A stretch of 64,000 bases of DNA from Prochlorococcus sp. AG-363-O16 (GCA_003280095.1 QCGA01000005.1:1-64000); one strand, 5' to 3'. Numbered from the stretch's first letter, positions 1-8,636 are shown. A program made the numbers and translations. The notes: generated from the sequence alone by a model not told the origin.

Positions 1-69
1 TACATCAAGATGTCCAATCTCATGGAATCTATATATAATATGAAAAATCTGCGAGACAAAAGAACTTGA
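1..69 (+). CDS. C-terminal end of a cut-off gene
   Basis: The first frame is open from base 1 to a TGA at 67-69 and encodes the last 22 residues of a protein whose start lies outside the window. The residues end in a charged tail (NMKNLRDKRT). The stop overlaps the TTG start of the next gene within TTGA, a common arrangement for translational coupling, which argues that the frame is real. The family cannot be recognised from this piece. Confidence 0.45.
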   Translation, partial: YIKMSNLMESIYNMKNLRDKRT

Positions 70-824
70 AAAGGCACTTTTATAAAAAAGAACTTTCTGG
101 TTTCGAATATCTTGCCGAGATAAATCTTGGTAGCGTAGCCTTCTGGGAAAGATATGCCCCATATAGAAATTCGAAAGAATTATTTGGTTGTACTAAAAAT
201 ATTTATGGATTCAAAAAAGAACAATTTTTAAGGGAGGCTACCCTTTCTAGTATATTTAGACTTGAATCTCTATATAGGAACTTAATGCACATAATCAAAA
301 CAAAAGAAAAAAAAAGGATGAAAGAAATTAATGTAGTAGAATGTGGTGTGGGATCTGAATATAAGTCATGTAAGTTAATCTCTTCCTTAATAGAAAATTC
401 AAGTTTTGAAAACAAGCATTTTTTTGCTTATGACACATTCGAAGGTTTCCCCAAGTCCGATCATAATCCAGAAATTAAAGAAGGTTCATTTGCTAGATCA
501 TTAAGCGACTTTAAATATGAGTTCTCAAAATATGATTTTATTCTTCCAATAAAAGGAATTATCCCTGAATCCTTTGATAAATATGATAATAAAATATACG
601 ACTTTGTTCATATAGATCTTGATTTATATGAAGGTACATACGAGTCTTTATCACATTTCTTTCCTAGATTAATTAGAAACGGAATAATTCAAATTGATGA
701 TTATAATATCCACCCTTGGATTGGTGCTAACGATGCTGTAGATAAGTTTCTGAATGAAACTGAAAATGATGTAAAATTCTTCTCGGAACTACCTCAAGGT
801 GGTGCTTTTATAATAAAGCTTTAA
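66..824 (+). CDS. TylF/macrocin-O-methyltransferase-like SAM methyltransferase
   Basis: A 252-residue protein with the layout of the TylF family of SAM-dependent methyltransferases. VECGVG (91-96) is the SAM-binding glycine motif, YDTFEGFP (122-129) follows beta 2, HIDLDLYEGT (182-191) is the acidic metal/substrate segment and IDDYN (210-214) precedes WIGANDAVDKF. These proteins usually methylate hydroxyls of sugars or polyketides. In marine cyanobacteria they sit in surface-polysaccharide islands, so a glycan target is inferred. The TTG start overlaps the stop of the upstream frame. No in-frame start lies further upstream, because a stop occurs at 36-38. High AT content and neighbours of similar type suggest an accessory region. 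Confidence 0.8.
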   Translation: MKRHFYKKELSGFEYLAEINLGSVAFWERYAPYRNSKELFGCTKNIYGFKKEQFLREATLSSIFRLESLYRNLMHIIKTKEKKRMKEINVVECGVGSEYKSCKLISSLIENSSFENKHFFAYDTFEGFPKSDHNPEIKEGSFARSLSDFKYEFSKYDFILPIKGIIPESFDKYDNKIYDFVHIDLDLYEGTYESLSHFFPRLIRNGIIQIDDYNIHPWIGANDAVDKFLNETENDVKFFSELPQGGAFIIKL

Positions 825-941
825 ATCAATTAACTAAAACATTTCTAGTATATTAATTGCTTGTATATATATATTTATATTTAATCACTTCAAAACTTGA
901 TACAAGCTAAGATTTTATAAAACTTTTTGCCATACATTATA

Positions 942-2744
942 TTACTTGCTATAAGACAAAAAGTTATTAATGTTATTGCCGTATTCATCGGATTTGATAT
1001 CCTCGACCATTGGTTTCAATATATAATCAATAAGCAAAACTGGTCTATACAATTCTCTTACGCCAGGGAGTACAGCATGTGCTGAGAATTTGTCATAGTC
1101 GGCTATTAAATTATTTTCTTGAGGTGTAAGTATACCGAATGATTTAATACATGAGATATTGGGTATAATCAAACCTTCTCCTGGTTGAAGACTAATCTCG
1201 CAGTTATTCATAGGTGCTCCATTCAATTTAAGCTTTTTGTTATCTCTAACCGAAAAGGAGAAATAGATACTTGGAATATGCTGAGAAGTACCAATTAACC
1301 TTTCCTTTGAGAAACTTGATTTGTCAATGCTAATTTGTTCTTTTGTCAACTTTAGATATTCTCGATCAAATAATCCACCGCTCACAAGGCTTGTTGTAGT
1401 TGCATAAGGCATTAAAGGTATTATTACCGCCGCGAAAGTATCTGGTGAATCTATATGTCTATCTAATTTGAAACTATGTAGGTCTACGAAATGTCTAAAA
1501 CGTGGAACTAACTTGTATTCTAAATGAATTGATTCTTTTTTCCCATACAACCTATTGCTTAATTCTGTTAATTTAAATTCAGATATTGCGTCATCAAAAC
1601 ATTCCTTGACAAGGTAAAATAGTTCCCTAGAGTTTAAAAGAGAAATCACCTTTGAGAAATACTGCGAATCTAACTTTTGTAGACTATTTCTTGGCAAAAG
1701 GTATCTTGGTGTATTCGTTTCAGTGACACTACCTTCAAATCTAAATGGAGAAACTTCAAAACTACTCTGCAAAGCAGCATCTACCATCAAAATAGGTAGG
1801 TGATTTAACTCTTTGCCTTTATACAAGGTTTTGAGAGCATAAGTTGATGGAAGTCGAGAAATCTTTTGTATACCTGAAGGGGTAAATTTAAAGTCATTTG
1901 AAGATTTCATTAGCTGACTCTCCTTTAACTTGCTATATTCAATTGATGTTTTATATTTATTTTTCATAAACGAAGAAGTTATTTCACAAAGTTGCTTAGG
2001 AACGAATTTTCTGAAAACATAAACTGAAAAGTCCATGTCTTTTTCATAATTACTATTTCCAAGTCCAACTTTTGATTGTTCGAAAATATAACCAGTATTT
2101 TGAAGTCTATTGATCAATTCTTCATGGCTTTTGATATTTGGACAAAGCTCTACGAGAATTGAAGTAATTCTATGTATAGCCTTTTCTTTAAAAAGAGATT
2201 CAAGAAGATCATACTGAATCTGACCTACACCTATCTTGATATGTAGAGGAGAATTTGGTTCTATATTTTCTTTGATAATAGATGACAAGCTTCTAGAATA
2301 AAGACTTCTCGCAAAGGGCTGATGATTAAATTCCTGTTTTGAGCTTGCTTTACTTTTAACCGTTTCATCTAGGAAAGAACAGTATTGAATAATCTTGGAA
2401 TCAAACTCTGTAGAAATAGCTATTGGGACTGGCAGTATTGAGTGTGTAGTCAGATCATTCAATCTGATATTTTTAGCCAGTAAGTTGAATTTACTCAGAT
2501 TTGGCTCAATTGCAATAACTCGATCTACATGAAAAAGAGCCGCTGGAATTGAAAAGATACCAATACTTGCACCAACATCAATTAAAGTTGAATCTCTATC
2601 AAGTTGTTGAAGCCATTGATAAGCATTCGCTTTTCTTTTTAAAAATTCAATTGAAGTGGCTAATTCTTGCTTGTCTTCATGACAAAGTTTGAAACTTCCA
2701 AAACGGCAATAGTCAATATTTTCAATAGAAGATTTTTGCTTCAT
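942..2744 (-). CDS. Fusion: FkbM-like methyltransferase domain plus 2OG-Fe(II) oxygenase-like domain
   Basis: A 600-residue two-part protein. The first half resembles FkbM methyltransferases: IDVGASIGIFS near residue 55 is the SAM motif and VIAIEP follows. The usual KIDVEG segment is altered to KIGVGQ, so catalysis by this domain is uncertain. The last 180 residues show a 2OG-Fe(II) oxygenase pattern: H430-I-D432 in an RHIDS context, H556, and R567 in YRPVLLIDY. These match the HxD...H...R metal and 2-oxoglutarate ligands. The separate oxygenase at 31719-32453 has the same pattern (PHTDS ... FHG ... R). A glycan or lipid substrate is inferred from the island context. The domain call on the C-terminal half rests on motif reading only. 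Confidence 0.65.
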   Translation of the reverse strand: MKQKSSIENIDYCRFGSFKLCHEDKQELATSIEFLKRKANAYQWLQQLDRDSTLIDVGASIGIFSIPAALFHVDRVIAIEPNLSKFNLLAKNIRLNDLTTHSILPVPIAISTEFDSKIIQYCSFLDETVKSKASSKQEFNHQPFARSLYSRSLSSIIKENIEPNSPLHIKIGVGQIQYDLLESLFKEKAIHRITSILVELCPNIKSHEELINRLQNTGYIFEQSKVGLGNSNYEKDMDFSVYVFRKFVPKQLCEITSSFMKNKYKTSIEYSKLKESQLMKSSNDFKFTPSGIQKISRLPSTYALKTLYKGKELNHLPILMVDAALQSSFEVSPFRFEGSVTETNTPRYLLPRNSLQKLDSQYFSKVISLLNSRELFYLVKECFDDAISEFKLTELSNRLYGKKESIHLEYKLVPRFRHFVDLHSFKLDRHIDSPDTFAAVIIPLMPYATTTSLVSGGLFDREYLKLTKEQISIDKSSFSKERLIGTSQHIPSIYFSFSVRDNKKLKLNGAPMNNCEISLQPGEGLIIPNISCIKSFGILTPQENNLIADYDKFSAHAVLPGVRELYRPVLLIDYILKPMVEDIKSDEYGNNINNFLSYSK

Positions 2745-2767
2745 CTGCTACAGGAAGATACATAACA

Positions 2768-2953
2768 TTAAAGTTCATTTTCAATTATTTTTCTCCCTTC
2801 ATGAATCTCATCTAGTTCTCTATAGATCTCCTTTAACTTGAGTTGAATATGATCGATATTCTCAATTTTATTTAGTGAATTCATGGCAGATAGCAAATTA
2901 TCCTTGGCAGCAATCAAACCACGACATTGGGTACTCCCTGGTTCATAAGACAT
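2768..2953 (-). CDS. Small coiled-coil hypothetical protein
   Basis: Sixty-one residues, not recognised. The second half is rich in Leu, Ile, Glu and Lys with heptad-like spacing (QLKLKEIYRELDEIHEGRK), suggesting a short coiled coil. It lies 23 bp upstream of the FkbM/oxygenase fusion on the same strand and could be its operon leader or partner. Function unknown. Confidence 0.5.
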   Translation of the reverse strand: MSYEPGSTQCRGLIAAKDNLLSAMNSLNKIENIDHIQLKLKEIYRELDEIHEGRKIIENEL

Positions 2954-3382
2954 TGTTTTTAGCTCCGACCAATTGAAAAATCCACATAAAATCTAAGCAA
3001 GCAAGCATTTGAGTGATAAGTGTCAAGGGGACTCATCAGAGCAGCTTTTTCATTAAGACAGCTCAGATTTCTAGAGGATAACTTACTTCTTGAGCAAAAA
3101 CTCAACTGTTACTTTCACCAAACAATAATTTAATAGTTCACGAAGACAGTAGATCGTAGGAACTGTTCATTGCTAAAAACAAAGTCCAATAAGGTTCTAG
3201 TCTCAAATCTACATTAATGAATTTGATCTAAAATCGCTATTCAAGAAATTTAAACAGGAAGAGTGTGATTATTAAATGAATAAAAATTCTTGCTGTGTAA
3301 TTAGACAGAAAAAGTTTTTTAGTAGAAAATTTCTTAAACAAATTGATAATATTTTATGTTTTGGAAGAATCAAATAATTGGA

Positions 3383-3419
3383 GTCAAAAAAAAACCTCGG
3401 AGTTCCGGTTCCGAGGTTT
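3383..3419 (-). terminator. Rho-independent terminator
   Basis: The 10-bp perfect stem AAACCTCGGA (3392-3401) and TCCGAGGTTT (3410-3419) has an 8-nt loop. Read on the minus strand it runs into a stretch of nine T. No protein gene ends here, which points to a short untranslated transcript. Confidence 0.75.
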
Positions 3420-3490
3420 ATAGCTATTCCAAGATCGACGCGTACCCCATCGATTAGCCTTTAGGAGGCTAATCCATAAAGTCAGAAACT
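3384..3490 (-). ncRNA. Candidate small RNA with two hairpins and a terminator
   Basis: On the minus strand a promoter-like pair, TTGTGA and TAATAC with 16 bp between, lies near 3490-3520. About 100 nt follow with no convincing open frame. Within them is a 7-bp hairpin, ATTAGCC/GGCTAAT, with a pyrimidine-rich CCTCCT at the loop. The RNA would end in a rho-independent terminator at 3383-3419. Promoter, hairpin and terminator in this compact form resemble the Yfr small RNAs of marine picocyanobacteria, but I cannot match it to a named one. The CCUCCU is complementary to Shine-Dalgarno sequences, so an antisense role is conceivable. Confidence 0.4.
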
Positions 3491-3697
3491 ATGTATTAAA
3501 AGCCATATAAGCAATCACAAGAATTTGCAATAGAGATTATCAATTCATACCAACTCCAGTAGGCATTTAATCACTAACATAAGAGACACTTTTTAGTATT
3601 AAAATTGACAGGAGTTTTTCATAAGATTCCAGTCAGGTTTAAAATCATAGTTTTTGATTCAAGATTCACTGGTAGACACCTCTCAATTTCTTAATCA

Positions 3698-3904
3698 ATG
3701 ATTTTCTCTTCATTAACTACTGGTGCTCCCTCTGCTATCACTGATCTTTCAGCGCCAATATTTGGAATACTTGGTATTGCGGGTTTTGCAATCTTTGCTA
3801 TTGGCGGCAAAAAAGACAATGATGGACAGGGGACTAATTCTTCTCCTTATCTTAAAAACACCTCTACAGCATCTAAGGTAGTTTCAAAAACAAATGAGGA
3901 GTAG
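3698..3904 (+). CDS. Small single-span membrane protein, hypothetical
   Basis: Sixty-eight residues. Residues about 18-37 form a hydrophobic helix (IFGILGIAGFAIFAIGG), followed by a polar Ser/Thr/Lys tail likely in the cytoplasm. A strong terminator follows 45 bp after the stop, supporting a monocistronic gene. It lies tail-to-tail with the Pcb antenna gene. It is not a photosystem subunit that I recognise. Confidence 0.55.
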   Translation: MIFSSLTTGAPSAITDLSAPIFGILGIAGFAIFAIGGKKDNDGQGTNSSPYLKNTSTASKVVSKTNEE

Positions 3905-3947
3905 AAGCGTGTAAAATTAATTTTTTCGATACAAGTAAATCCCTCCA

Positions 3948-3980
3948 GAGTCCTCTGATTAAAAAATCAGAGGACTTTTT
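3948..3980 (+). terminator. Rho-independent terminator of the small membrane protein gene
   Basis: AGTCCTCTGATT pairs with AATCAGAGGACT over 12 bp with a loop of a few A, followed by TTTTT on the plus strand. Confidence 0.85.
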
Positions 3981-4012
3981 AATTAGAAATCCTTTAAGAA
4001 TGATATTTAATA

Positions 4013-4048
4013 ATTAAAAAAAGCCCCACATTAAGTGAGGCTTTTGAG
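4013..4048 (-). terminator. Rho-independent terminator of the pcb gene
   Basis: On the minus strand AAGCCTCAC pairs with GTGGGGCTT (one G-T pair) around a TTAAT loop and is followed by eight T. It lies about 60 bp past the stop of the Pcb antenna gene. Confidence 0.8.
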
Positions 4049-4108
4049 ATTTAGTAGGTGTGATTCAAACATTCAATCAAATCAATTTAGAGCAATGTCC
4101 AAATTAAT

Positions 4109-5146
4109 TTATTTTGCCTGTTCCATATTATCAAAAGCATTTTGAACTCTTCTAAAATCAAAGCCCATTCCTCTTAAAGCATGCCATAAATGGCCCTGCA
4201 AAAAGAAAAAGCCTAAGAAGAAATGAACATTGGTAAGCCAAGCACGTGAAGTGTGTACCCCATCAGGCAAAGCCGCCGTATCAGTAAAATAAGGGAAGAA
4301 TTCAAAGTTAATCTTCAGGACCTCACCATAGAACTCTGTTGGATAAACAGTTGTATTGGTAGAACACCAAAAGGCTGCGACAAAGGCCATATAACCAACC
4401 CCAGCAAGAGAATAAGACAACACTGACTCCGCAGAGAGCAATCCTTTTCCTTTGAATTCGGTATATTCACCGAATTGCTTGGTAGCGATATGAAAAGCTC
4501 CACCACTTATTAGAAGAAATGCCAAAAGAGCATGTCCACCCATAACATCTTCCAAGCTACTAATGGATAGAAAATCAGCTTGATGATTCCAAACAGCAGC
4601 TGCGCTTAAATTTGGTTCAACAGTGCGAACCAATCCCTGTGCACTATCCCAAATTCCATGGTACTTAGCCCACTCAACAAACTGAATGGCTCCAAGCCCA
4701 AGAAAAATCAAGTGATGGCCAAGAATAAAGGTTAATTGATTGGGATCTTCCCATGAAAAATCAAATTTTTGGGGTCGACCGGTTGCATCACCTAAGTCAC
4801 CCTCGAATTTCAGAGAATGCAGGAGGCCACCTGCCCCTAAAACCCCTGAAAAAATCAAATGAAGTACAGCAATTACTGTGCACGCATAAGAATCAGTAAT
4901 CACACCTCCTTCAATTCCACCAATACCAAGATTTGCTAAATGTGGCAAACAGATCAGATTCTGAGTGCCCATTGGCAAAGAAGCGTCATAACGAGCCAAT
5001 TCAAAAAGAGTGAATGATCCCGCCCAAAACATCATCAACCCTGCATGAGCTGCATGGGCTGCGATGAATTTTCCTGAGCGATTGGTCACCCTAGAATTTC
5101 CCGCGTACCAGTCATAGGTAACGTTTGGGTTTCCGTAGGTCTGCAC
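4109..5146 (-). CDS. pcb: Pcb chlorophyll a/b-binding light-harvesting antenna protein
   Basis: An integral thylakoid protein of the CP43/IsiA/Pcb family that binds divinyl chlorophylls and passes energy to a photosystem. I chose the GTG at 5144-5146, giving 345 residues beginning VQTYGNPNVTYDW, because Pcb proteins start at this motif. An in-frame extension to 5263 is possible but unlike the family. Seen are VTNRSGKFIAAHAAHAG, FELARYD, repeated His-bearing membrane helices (GHHLIFLG, GGHALLAFLL, HFFLGFFFLQGHLWHALRG) and a short final lumenal loop, unlike true CP43. The divergent flavodoxin gene nearby suggests an iron-stress Pcb, by analogy with pcbC of strain SS120. That assignment is inference. 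Confidence 0.92.
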   Translation of the reverse strand: MQTYGNPNVTYDWYAGNSRVTNRSGKFIAAHAAHAGLMMFWAGSFTLFELARYDASLPMGTQNLICLPHLANLGIGGIEGGVITDSYACTVIAVLHLIFSGVLGAGGLLHSLKFEGDLGDATGRPQKFDFSWEDPNQLTFILGHHLIFLGLGAIQFVEWAKYHGIWDSAQGLVRTVEPNLSAAAVWNHQADFLSISSLEDVMGGHALLAFLLISGGAFHIATKQFGEYTEFKGKGLLSAESVLSYSLAGVGYMAFVAAFWCSTNTTVYPTEFYGEVLKINFEFFPYFTDTAALPDGVHTSRAWLTNVHFFLGFFFLQGHLWHALRGMGFDFRRVQNAFDNMEQAK

Positions 5147-5373
5147 GAGGTAGACAGATATATAGGACAAGATGAGCTTATTAATTGATTGCACACATTT
5201 AGTATCCACTTCATATGGCTTATTGAGCATGTTCTTTATGAAGATCTTTCCCTTATCATTCACTACAAGTCTATGTAATTTCCTTTATTTAGATCTCCAC
5301 GAATATTTAAATAGAGAAATATGAGTCATCTGAATGTAATCAATTTGACACCTATCTTTCATTAGATGCACCA

Positions 5374-5399
5374 ATCTCTAAATGCTTGCATTTAGAGAT
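5374..5399. promoter_or_regulatory. Perfect 26-bp inverted repeat between pcb and the isiB side
   Basis: ATCTCTAAATGC and GCATTTAGAGAT form perfect 12-bp arms with a TT spacer. It lies in the pcb upstream region and 32 bp before the ATG of the 47-residue membrane protein. No T run follows on either strand, so a terminator is less likely than an operator or an RNA hairpin in a 5' leader. It does not match the classical Fur box closely. Confidence 0.5.
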
Positions 5400-5431
5400 C
5401 ATGATTGCCTGGAATTTCTCCTAACCATCCA

Positions 5432-5575
5432 ATGGGACGCTATCAACTTGATCTTTACCTAATTGCTTTCATCCACTTTCTTATTGGGATTCCTTTGATA
5501 CTAAGCATTATGAGAGCTCGAAGCATGGCAAAACAAGGAATAGCTCCCCCTCCTGCTGGGTTAAAAAGATGGTGA
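5432..5575 (+). CDS. 47-residue membrane protein, hypothetical
   Basis: An ATG frame of 47 residues: a short polar start (MGRYQLDLY), one hydrophobic helix (LIAFIHFLIGIPLILSI) and a basic, proline-containing tail ending PPPAGLKRW. Such proteins are typical of small thylakoid or plasma-membrane polypeptides of marine cyanobacteria. It sits between the Pcb gene and flavodoxin, in the same direction as flavodoxin. Function unknown. The composition is too protein-like for chance, but no strong ribosome-binding site is visible. Confidence 0.65.
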   Translation: MGRYQLDLYLIAFIHFLIGIPLILSIMRARSMAKQGIAPPPAGLKRW

Positions 5576-5799
5576 TTCCAATCGGTTCATTAGAAAAACA
5601 ATTTCAAAGCAATTAAAGTGTTTAAAACTTTAGAATCTAAAAGGTCAAAATAATATCTAAATTGACTAAATCTTGAGACTTAATGGAAAGCTCATCGTCA
5701 ATCGAGTCTTCCTAGTATAAAACAACACAGGAAAGAGTAAAACTTGAACTTTAAAATAATTTGATTATGGATTAGGAGATATAAGTCAAACAAAAACCA

Positions 5800-6324
5800 A
5801 TGTCTGTAGGAATTTATTTTGCTACTACTACCGGCAAAACTGAAGATGTTGCCGAAAGGCTTCACGAGTTGCTTGGCGGTAGCGAGTCACCTAAAGATCT
5901 TGCCGATCTCTCTAACCTTAGTGAATTACAAGATCTAAATGGCATTATTTGTGGAATTCCAACTTGGAATACTGGAGCAGATCAAGAAAGATCTGGTACT
6001 GCTTGGGATTCAATGCTCGAAGAGATAGGAAATATGGACCTAAAAGGGAAAAAAGTTGCTATCTTCGGATTAGGAGATTCTTCCACTTATACAGAAAATT
6101 TCTGTGATGCCATGGAAGAATTGCATGCCTTCTTCTCAAAATCTGGTGCTACTATGGTCGGATATGTAAATAGAGATAGTTATACATTTGAAGAATCCAA
6201 AAGTCTTATAGGCGGTGAATTCTGCGGATTACCACTTGATGAAGATAGTGAGTCAGACTTAACAGATGAACGTCTTAAGAGCTGGGCTGAACAACTTAAG
6301 AGTGAATTTCCAGAATTAAATTGA
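5800..6324 (+). CDS. isiB: Flavodoxin (long-chain)
   Basis: A 174-residue soluble FMN electron carrier that replaces ferredoxin between photosystem I and FNR when iron is short. TTTGKTED (9-16) is the FMN phosphate-binding loop. PTWNTGADQ (about 54-62) carries the aromatic residue of the 50s loop. GLGDSSTYTENFCDA is the 90s loop, and the long-chain insertion (VNRDSYTFEESKSLIGGEFCG) is present. It faces away from the Pcb antenna gene, consistent with a shared iron-stress locus. An AGGAG lies 21 bp before the ATG, too far to be a normal ribosome-binding site. The approximately 220-bp leader is a likely regulatory region, but no clear Fur box was found. Confidence 0.95.
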   Translation: MSVGIYFATTTGKTEDVAERLHELLGGSESPKDLADLSNLSELQDLNGIICGIPTWNTGADQERSGTAWDSMLEEIGNMDLKGKKVAIFGLGDSSTYTENFCDAMEELHAFFSKSGATMVGYVNRDSYTFEESKSLIGGEFCGLPLDEDSESDLTDERLKSWAEQLKSEFPELN

Positions 6325-6974
6325 AAGAGATCGCAAAACAATCGATATTCTAAAATAGTTTTATTAACATAAAAAATTAGCTCCAGAAAACTTACACTTT
6401 TTATTGATTTAGAATACGGATCTATCAAGACTTATAAAAAAATTCATTGACATAAAAACAAACCACAAATTGTCACTTTTGATCTATTAAATCAGTTCAT
6501 ATCTCCAGACAAGAATATTTTTTTAGCTAATAATATACTTTAGTAGTATTAAATTGATTATGGAAATTGATCGAAGGATTCGGCCCATAATACGCACAAA
6601 GACATGTACAATTGGAAATCAAAGGCCATCGCAGTCAGGGAAAAATCTAGCAATAGCATTTCAAGCCAAGCAAGCGCCTACAAAATAGCTGAAAAATAAA
6701 ATTATCCATAAAATATATCTTTAATAGACTTAACTCAAAGTTGAGTCTATTAAAGATAGTTCCAAGTCTAAATCTATTCTAGATGAAAAATTAACAATGA
6801 ATTAGAGATACATTACGATTACTCTAATGAACCAAATTGTAAGTCACTTAAAATCTTCGAGCCAACCGAAGAACTGCACCTCTCTTTTGCTATGCAATGT
6901 AGGAGTAGTAAATAAACATATAATTCATTTGCTTAAGAACATTGTCTTTAACCAATTTCGTATGAAAATAAAGA
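6325..6974. other. 650-bp gap with a long hairpin and possible tiny frames
   Basis: No recognised gene. It contains an AT-rich stretch, two overlapping tiny frames (42 residues at 6560-6688 and 31 residues at 6604-6699, both basic and unrecognised) and then a 20-bp-stem hairpin at 6716-6758. The tiny frames plus hairpin could be one short transcript. Confidence 0.4.
6716..6758. repeat. Long hairpin, 20-bp arms with 3-nt loop
   Basis: TATCTTTAATAGACTTAACT (6716-6735) pairs with AGTTGAGTCTATTAAAGATA (6739-6758) around CAA, with a single G-T pair. There is no T run after it on either strand, so it is an atypical terminator. An RNA stability hairpin or a protein-binding palindrome is possible. 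Confidence 0.7.
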
Positions 6975-8636
6975 ATGGCAGGGTTTTATCCATACACAAA
7001 TATGTTCTCCTTCTCAAAAGTCAAAAACGAGTTAACGAAAGCTCTTGAATCCTACCCCAAACAGGTCCTATGGATGGCTTCAGGATTTTTCCTGATAGGC
7101 CTAAGCATTCAAATCTGGCGAATTGAAAGCCTTAGTGCAACCTTTGACCAGGCCTTATTTCATCAGTTGCTTTGGTCTTCATCAAAAGGACATCTATTTC
7201 AAAGCAGCCTTTCATCTTCGCTGTCATCAGGAGTAGCGATTGATGGAGAAATTCCTAGTGTTACATATTTACATCTGGGTCAACATCTGAACTTTCTTAC
7301 TCTACTTGGAGTCCCTTTTGTAAGTATATTTGACCGATGGGGGGGGCCTATTTTACAAATTGGATTGCTATCTATTGCTGGTATTGTCTTATGGAATATG
7401 GCAAGTGCAAGATTAGAAAAATCTTTAGCCCTACGGTTAACTCTCGCCTATTATCTCAGTGGAACAGTTATCGGACCTGCAGTGGAAAATTTCCACGATT
7501 TCTGTTGGTATCCACTTATAGGTTTTTTATTAATAAATTCCCTACTTAAAGAAGATCGAAAGGGGGCCTCAATCTATAGCATCTTGTTTTTATTAATTCG
7601 TGAGGATTCAGGAATTACACTTTTTTCAATAGGACTTTGGGCTCTACTTCGAAAGAAAAATATTCGAATTATAAGTATATTTATCCTGACTTTCTCATTT
7701 ATATATGTCCTAATAATGACGAGCTGGGTTCAACCATCCCTTGATTCATCTCTATCTGAAAGATTTCTTTCTGAAAAATTTGGACATCTGACAAATAATG
7801 CATCTGGCGGAACTCTTCCATTACTCTGGGCAATAATTAGCAAGCCAAAGTCACTTTTAATAGCTCTAGTTTCACCCCCAGGTGGAACTTTGGCATTCCT
7901 TTTAGCTCCATCAATACCTTTAGCATTGATTCCTATTTTTTCAGTTGATGTAGCCCTAATGGTCGCATTACCTCTGTTTATTGCTCTGATTTCTCAAGGC
8001 ATGAGTTCATTATCAGTAACCCTCCGTTATGTGATGGCCCTAGTTCCAGGGTTATTTGCAGGAACAATGCTTTGGCTGGAAGCCCACCCAAAGTGTTGGT
8101 CAGTATTAGGATTCAGAAGATTTTGGACTGGTTGTCTTGCCCTTGGGCTCTCGCTAACACTAATTAGTAATCCGAATCGCAGTTTTTCTGCCCTTGTGCC
8201 AGATAGCTTTCAACCCTGGGTACATGTATCAGCGAAAACAATGCTGTTGCGAGCCAATGCCGCGAAAAAAGCTATTGCTCTAATTCCAAACAATGCATCC
8301 ATTTCTGCCGATACACCTTTCTTACCACTAATTGCAGAAAGAGAAGCAGCTCTGCGGTTTCCAGAAAATATCGAATATCGCGATAGAGCCGGGAAAATCA
8401 AATCAGTTGACTGGATATTGGCTTCTCCGAATTACTACAAACCATTTATGCCACTTTTTCAAGTTGAGACCGCCAGATGGAAAGCAATCAAAGAAAATTT
8501 GATCTCTTTAGTTAAACAAAAGAGATATGGAATATTCCATTGTCAAAATGGTGTAGTTGTATTGAAAAAGGATTCTCCATCATTGCAAGGTAACATTATT
8601 TGCATGAACCAGCTCTTATCAAAACCTTATGAATGA
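6975..8636 (+). CDS. DUF2079 family polytopic membrane protein
   Basis: A 553-residue protein with about ten hydrophobic helices. The N-terminal part has the DUF2079 pattern: FDQALFHQLLWSSSKG, then HLGQHLNFLTLLGVPF, and ENFHDFCWYPLIG further on. The family resembles GT-C-type membrane glycosyltransferases in topology, but its activity is not established. The last 130 residues are soluble, with NNASISADTPFLPLIAERE, and end in a likely periplasmic domain. The start could also be the ATG at 7002, nine codons downstream; neither has a clear ribosome-binding site. Possible role in envelope glycan assembly is inference. Confidence 0.75.
   Translation: MAGFYPYTNMFSFSKVKNELTKALESYPKQVLWMASGFFLIGLSIQIWRIESLSATFDQALFHQLLWSSSKGHLFQSSLSSSLSSGVAIDGEIPSVTYLHLGQHLNFLTLLGVPFVSIFDRWGGPILQIGLLSIAGIVLWNMASARLEKSLALRLTLAYYLSGTVIGPAVENFHDFCWYPLIGFLLINSLLKEDRKGASIYSILFLLIREDSGITLFSIGLWALLRKKNIRIISIFILTFSFIYVLIMTSWVQPSLDSSLSERFLSEKFGHLTNNASGGTLPLLWAIISKPKSLLIALVSPPGGTLAFLLAPSIPLALIPIFSVDVALMVALPLFIALISQGMSSLSVTLRYVMALVPGLFAGTMLWLEAHPKCWSVLGFRRFWTGCLALGLSLTLISNPNRSFSALVPDSFQPWVHVSAKTMLLRANAAKKAIALIPNNASISADTPFLPLIAEREAALRFPENIEYRDRAGKIKSVDWILASPNYYKPFMPLFQVETARWKAIKENLISLVKQKRYGIFHCQNGVVVLKKDSPSLQGNIICMNQLLSKPYE

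Noticed and set aside
5576-5799. Fur box upstream of flavodoxin
   Set aside because: AT-rich stretches resemble half sites only; no 19-bp match good enough to report.
6827-7048. 73-codon frame overlapping the DUF2079 start
   Set aside because: Overlaps a better-supported gene in another frame and shows no features of its own.
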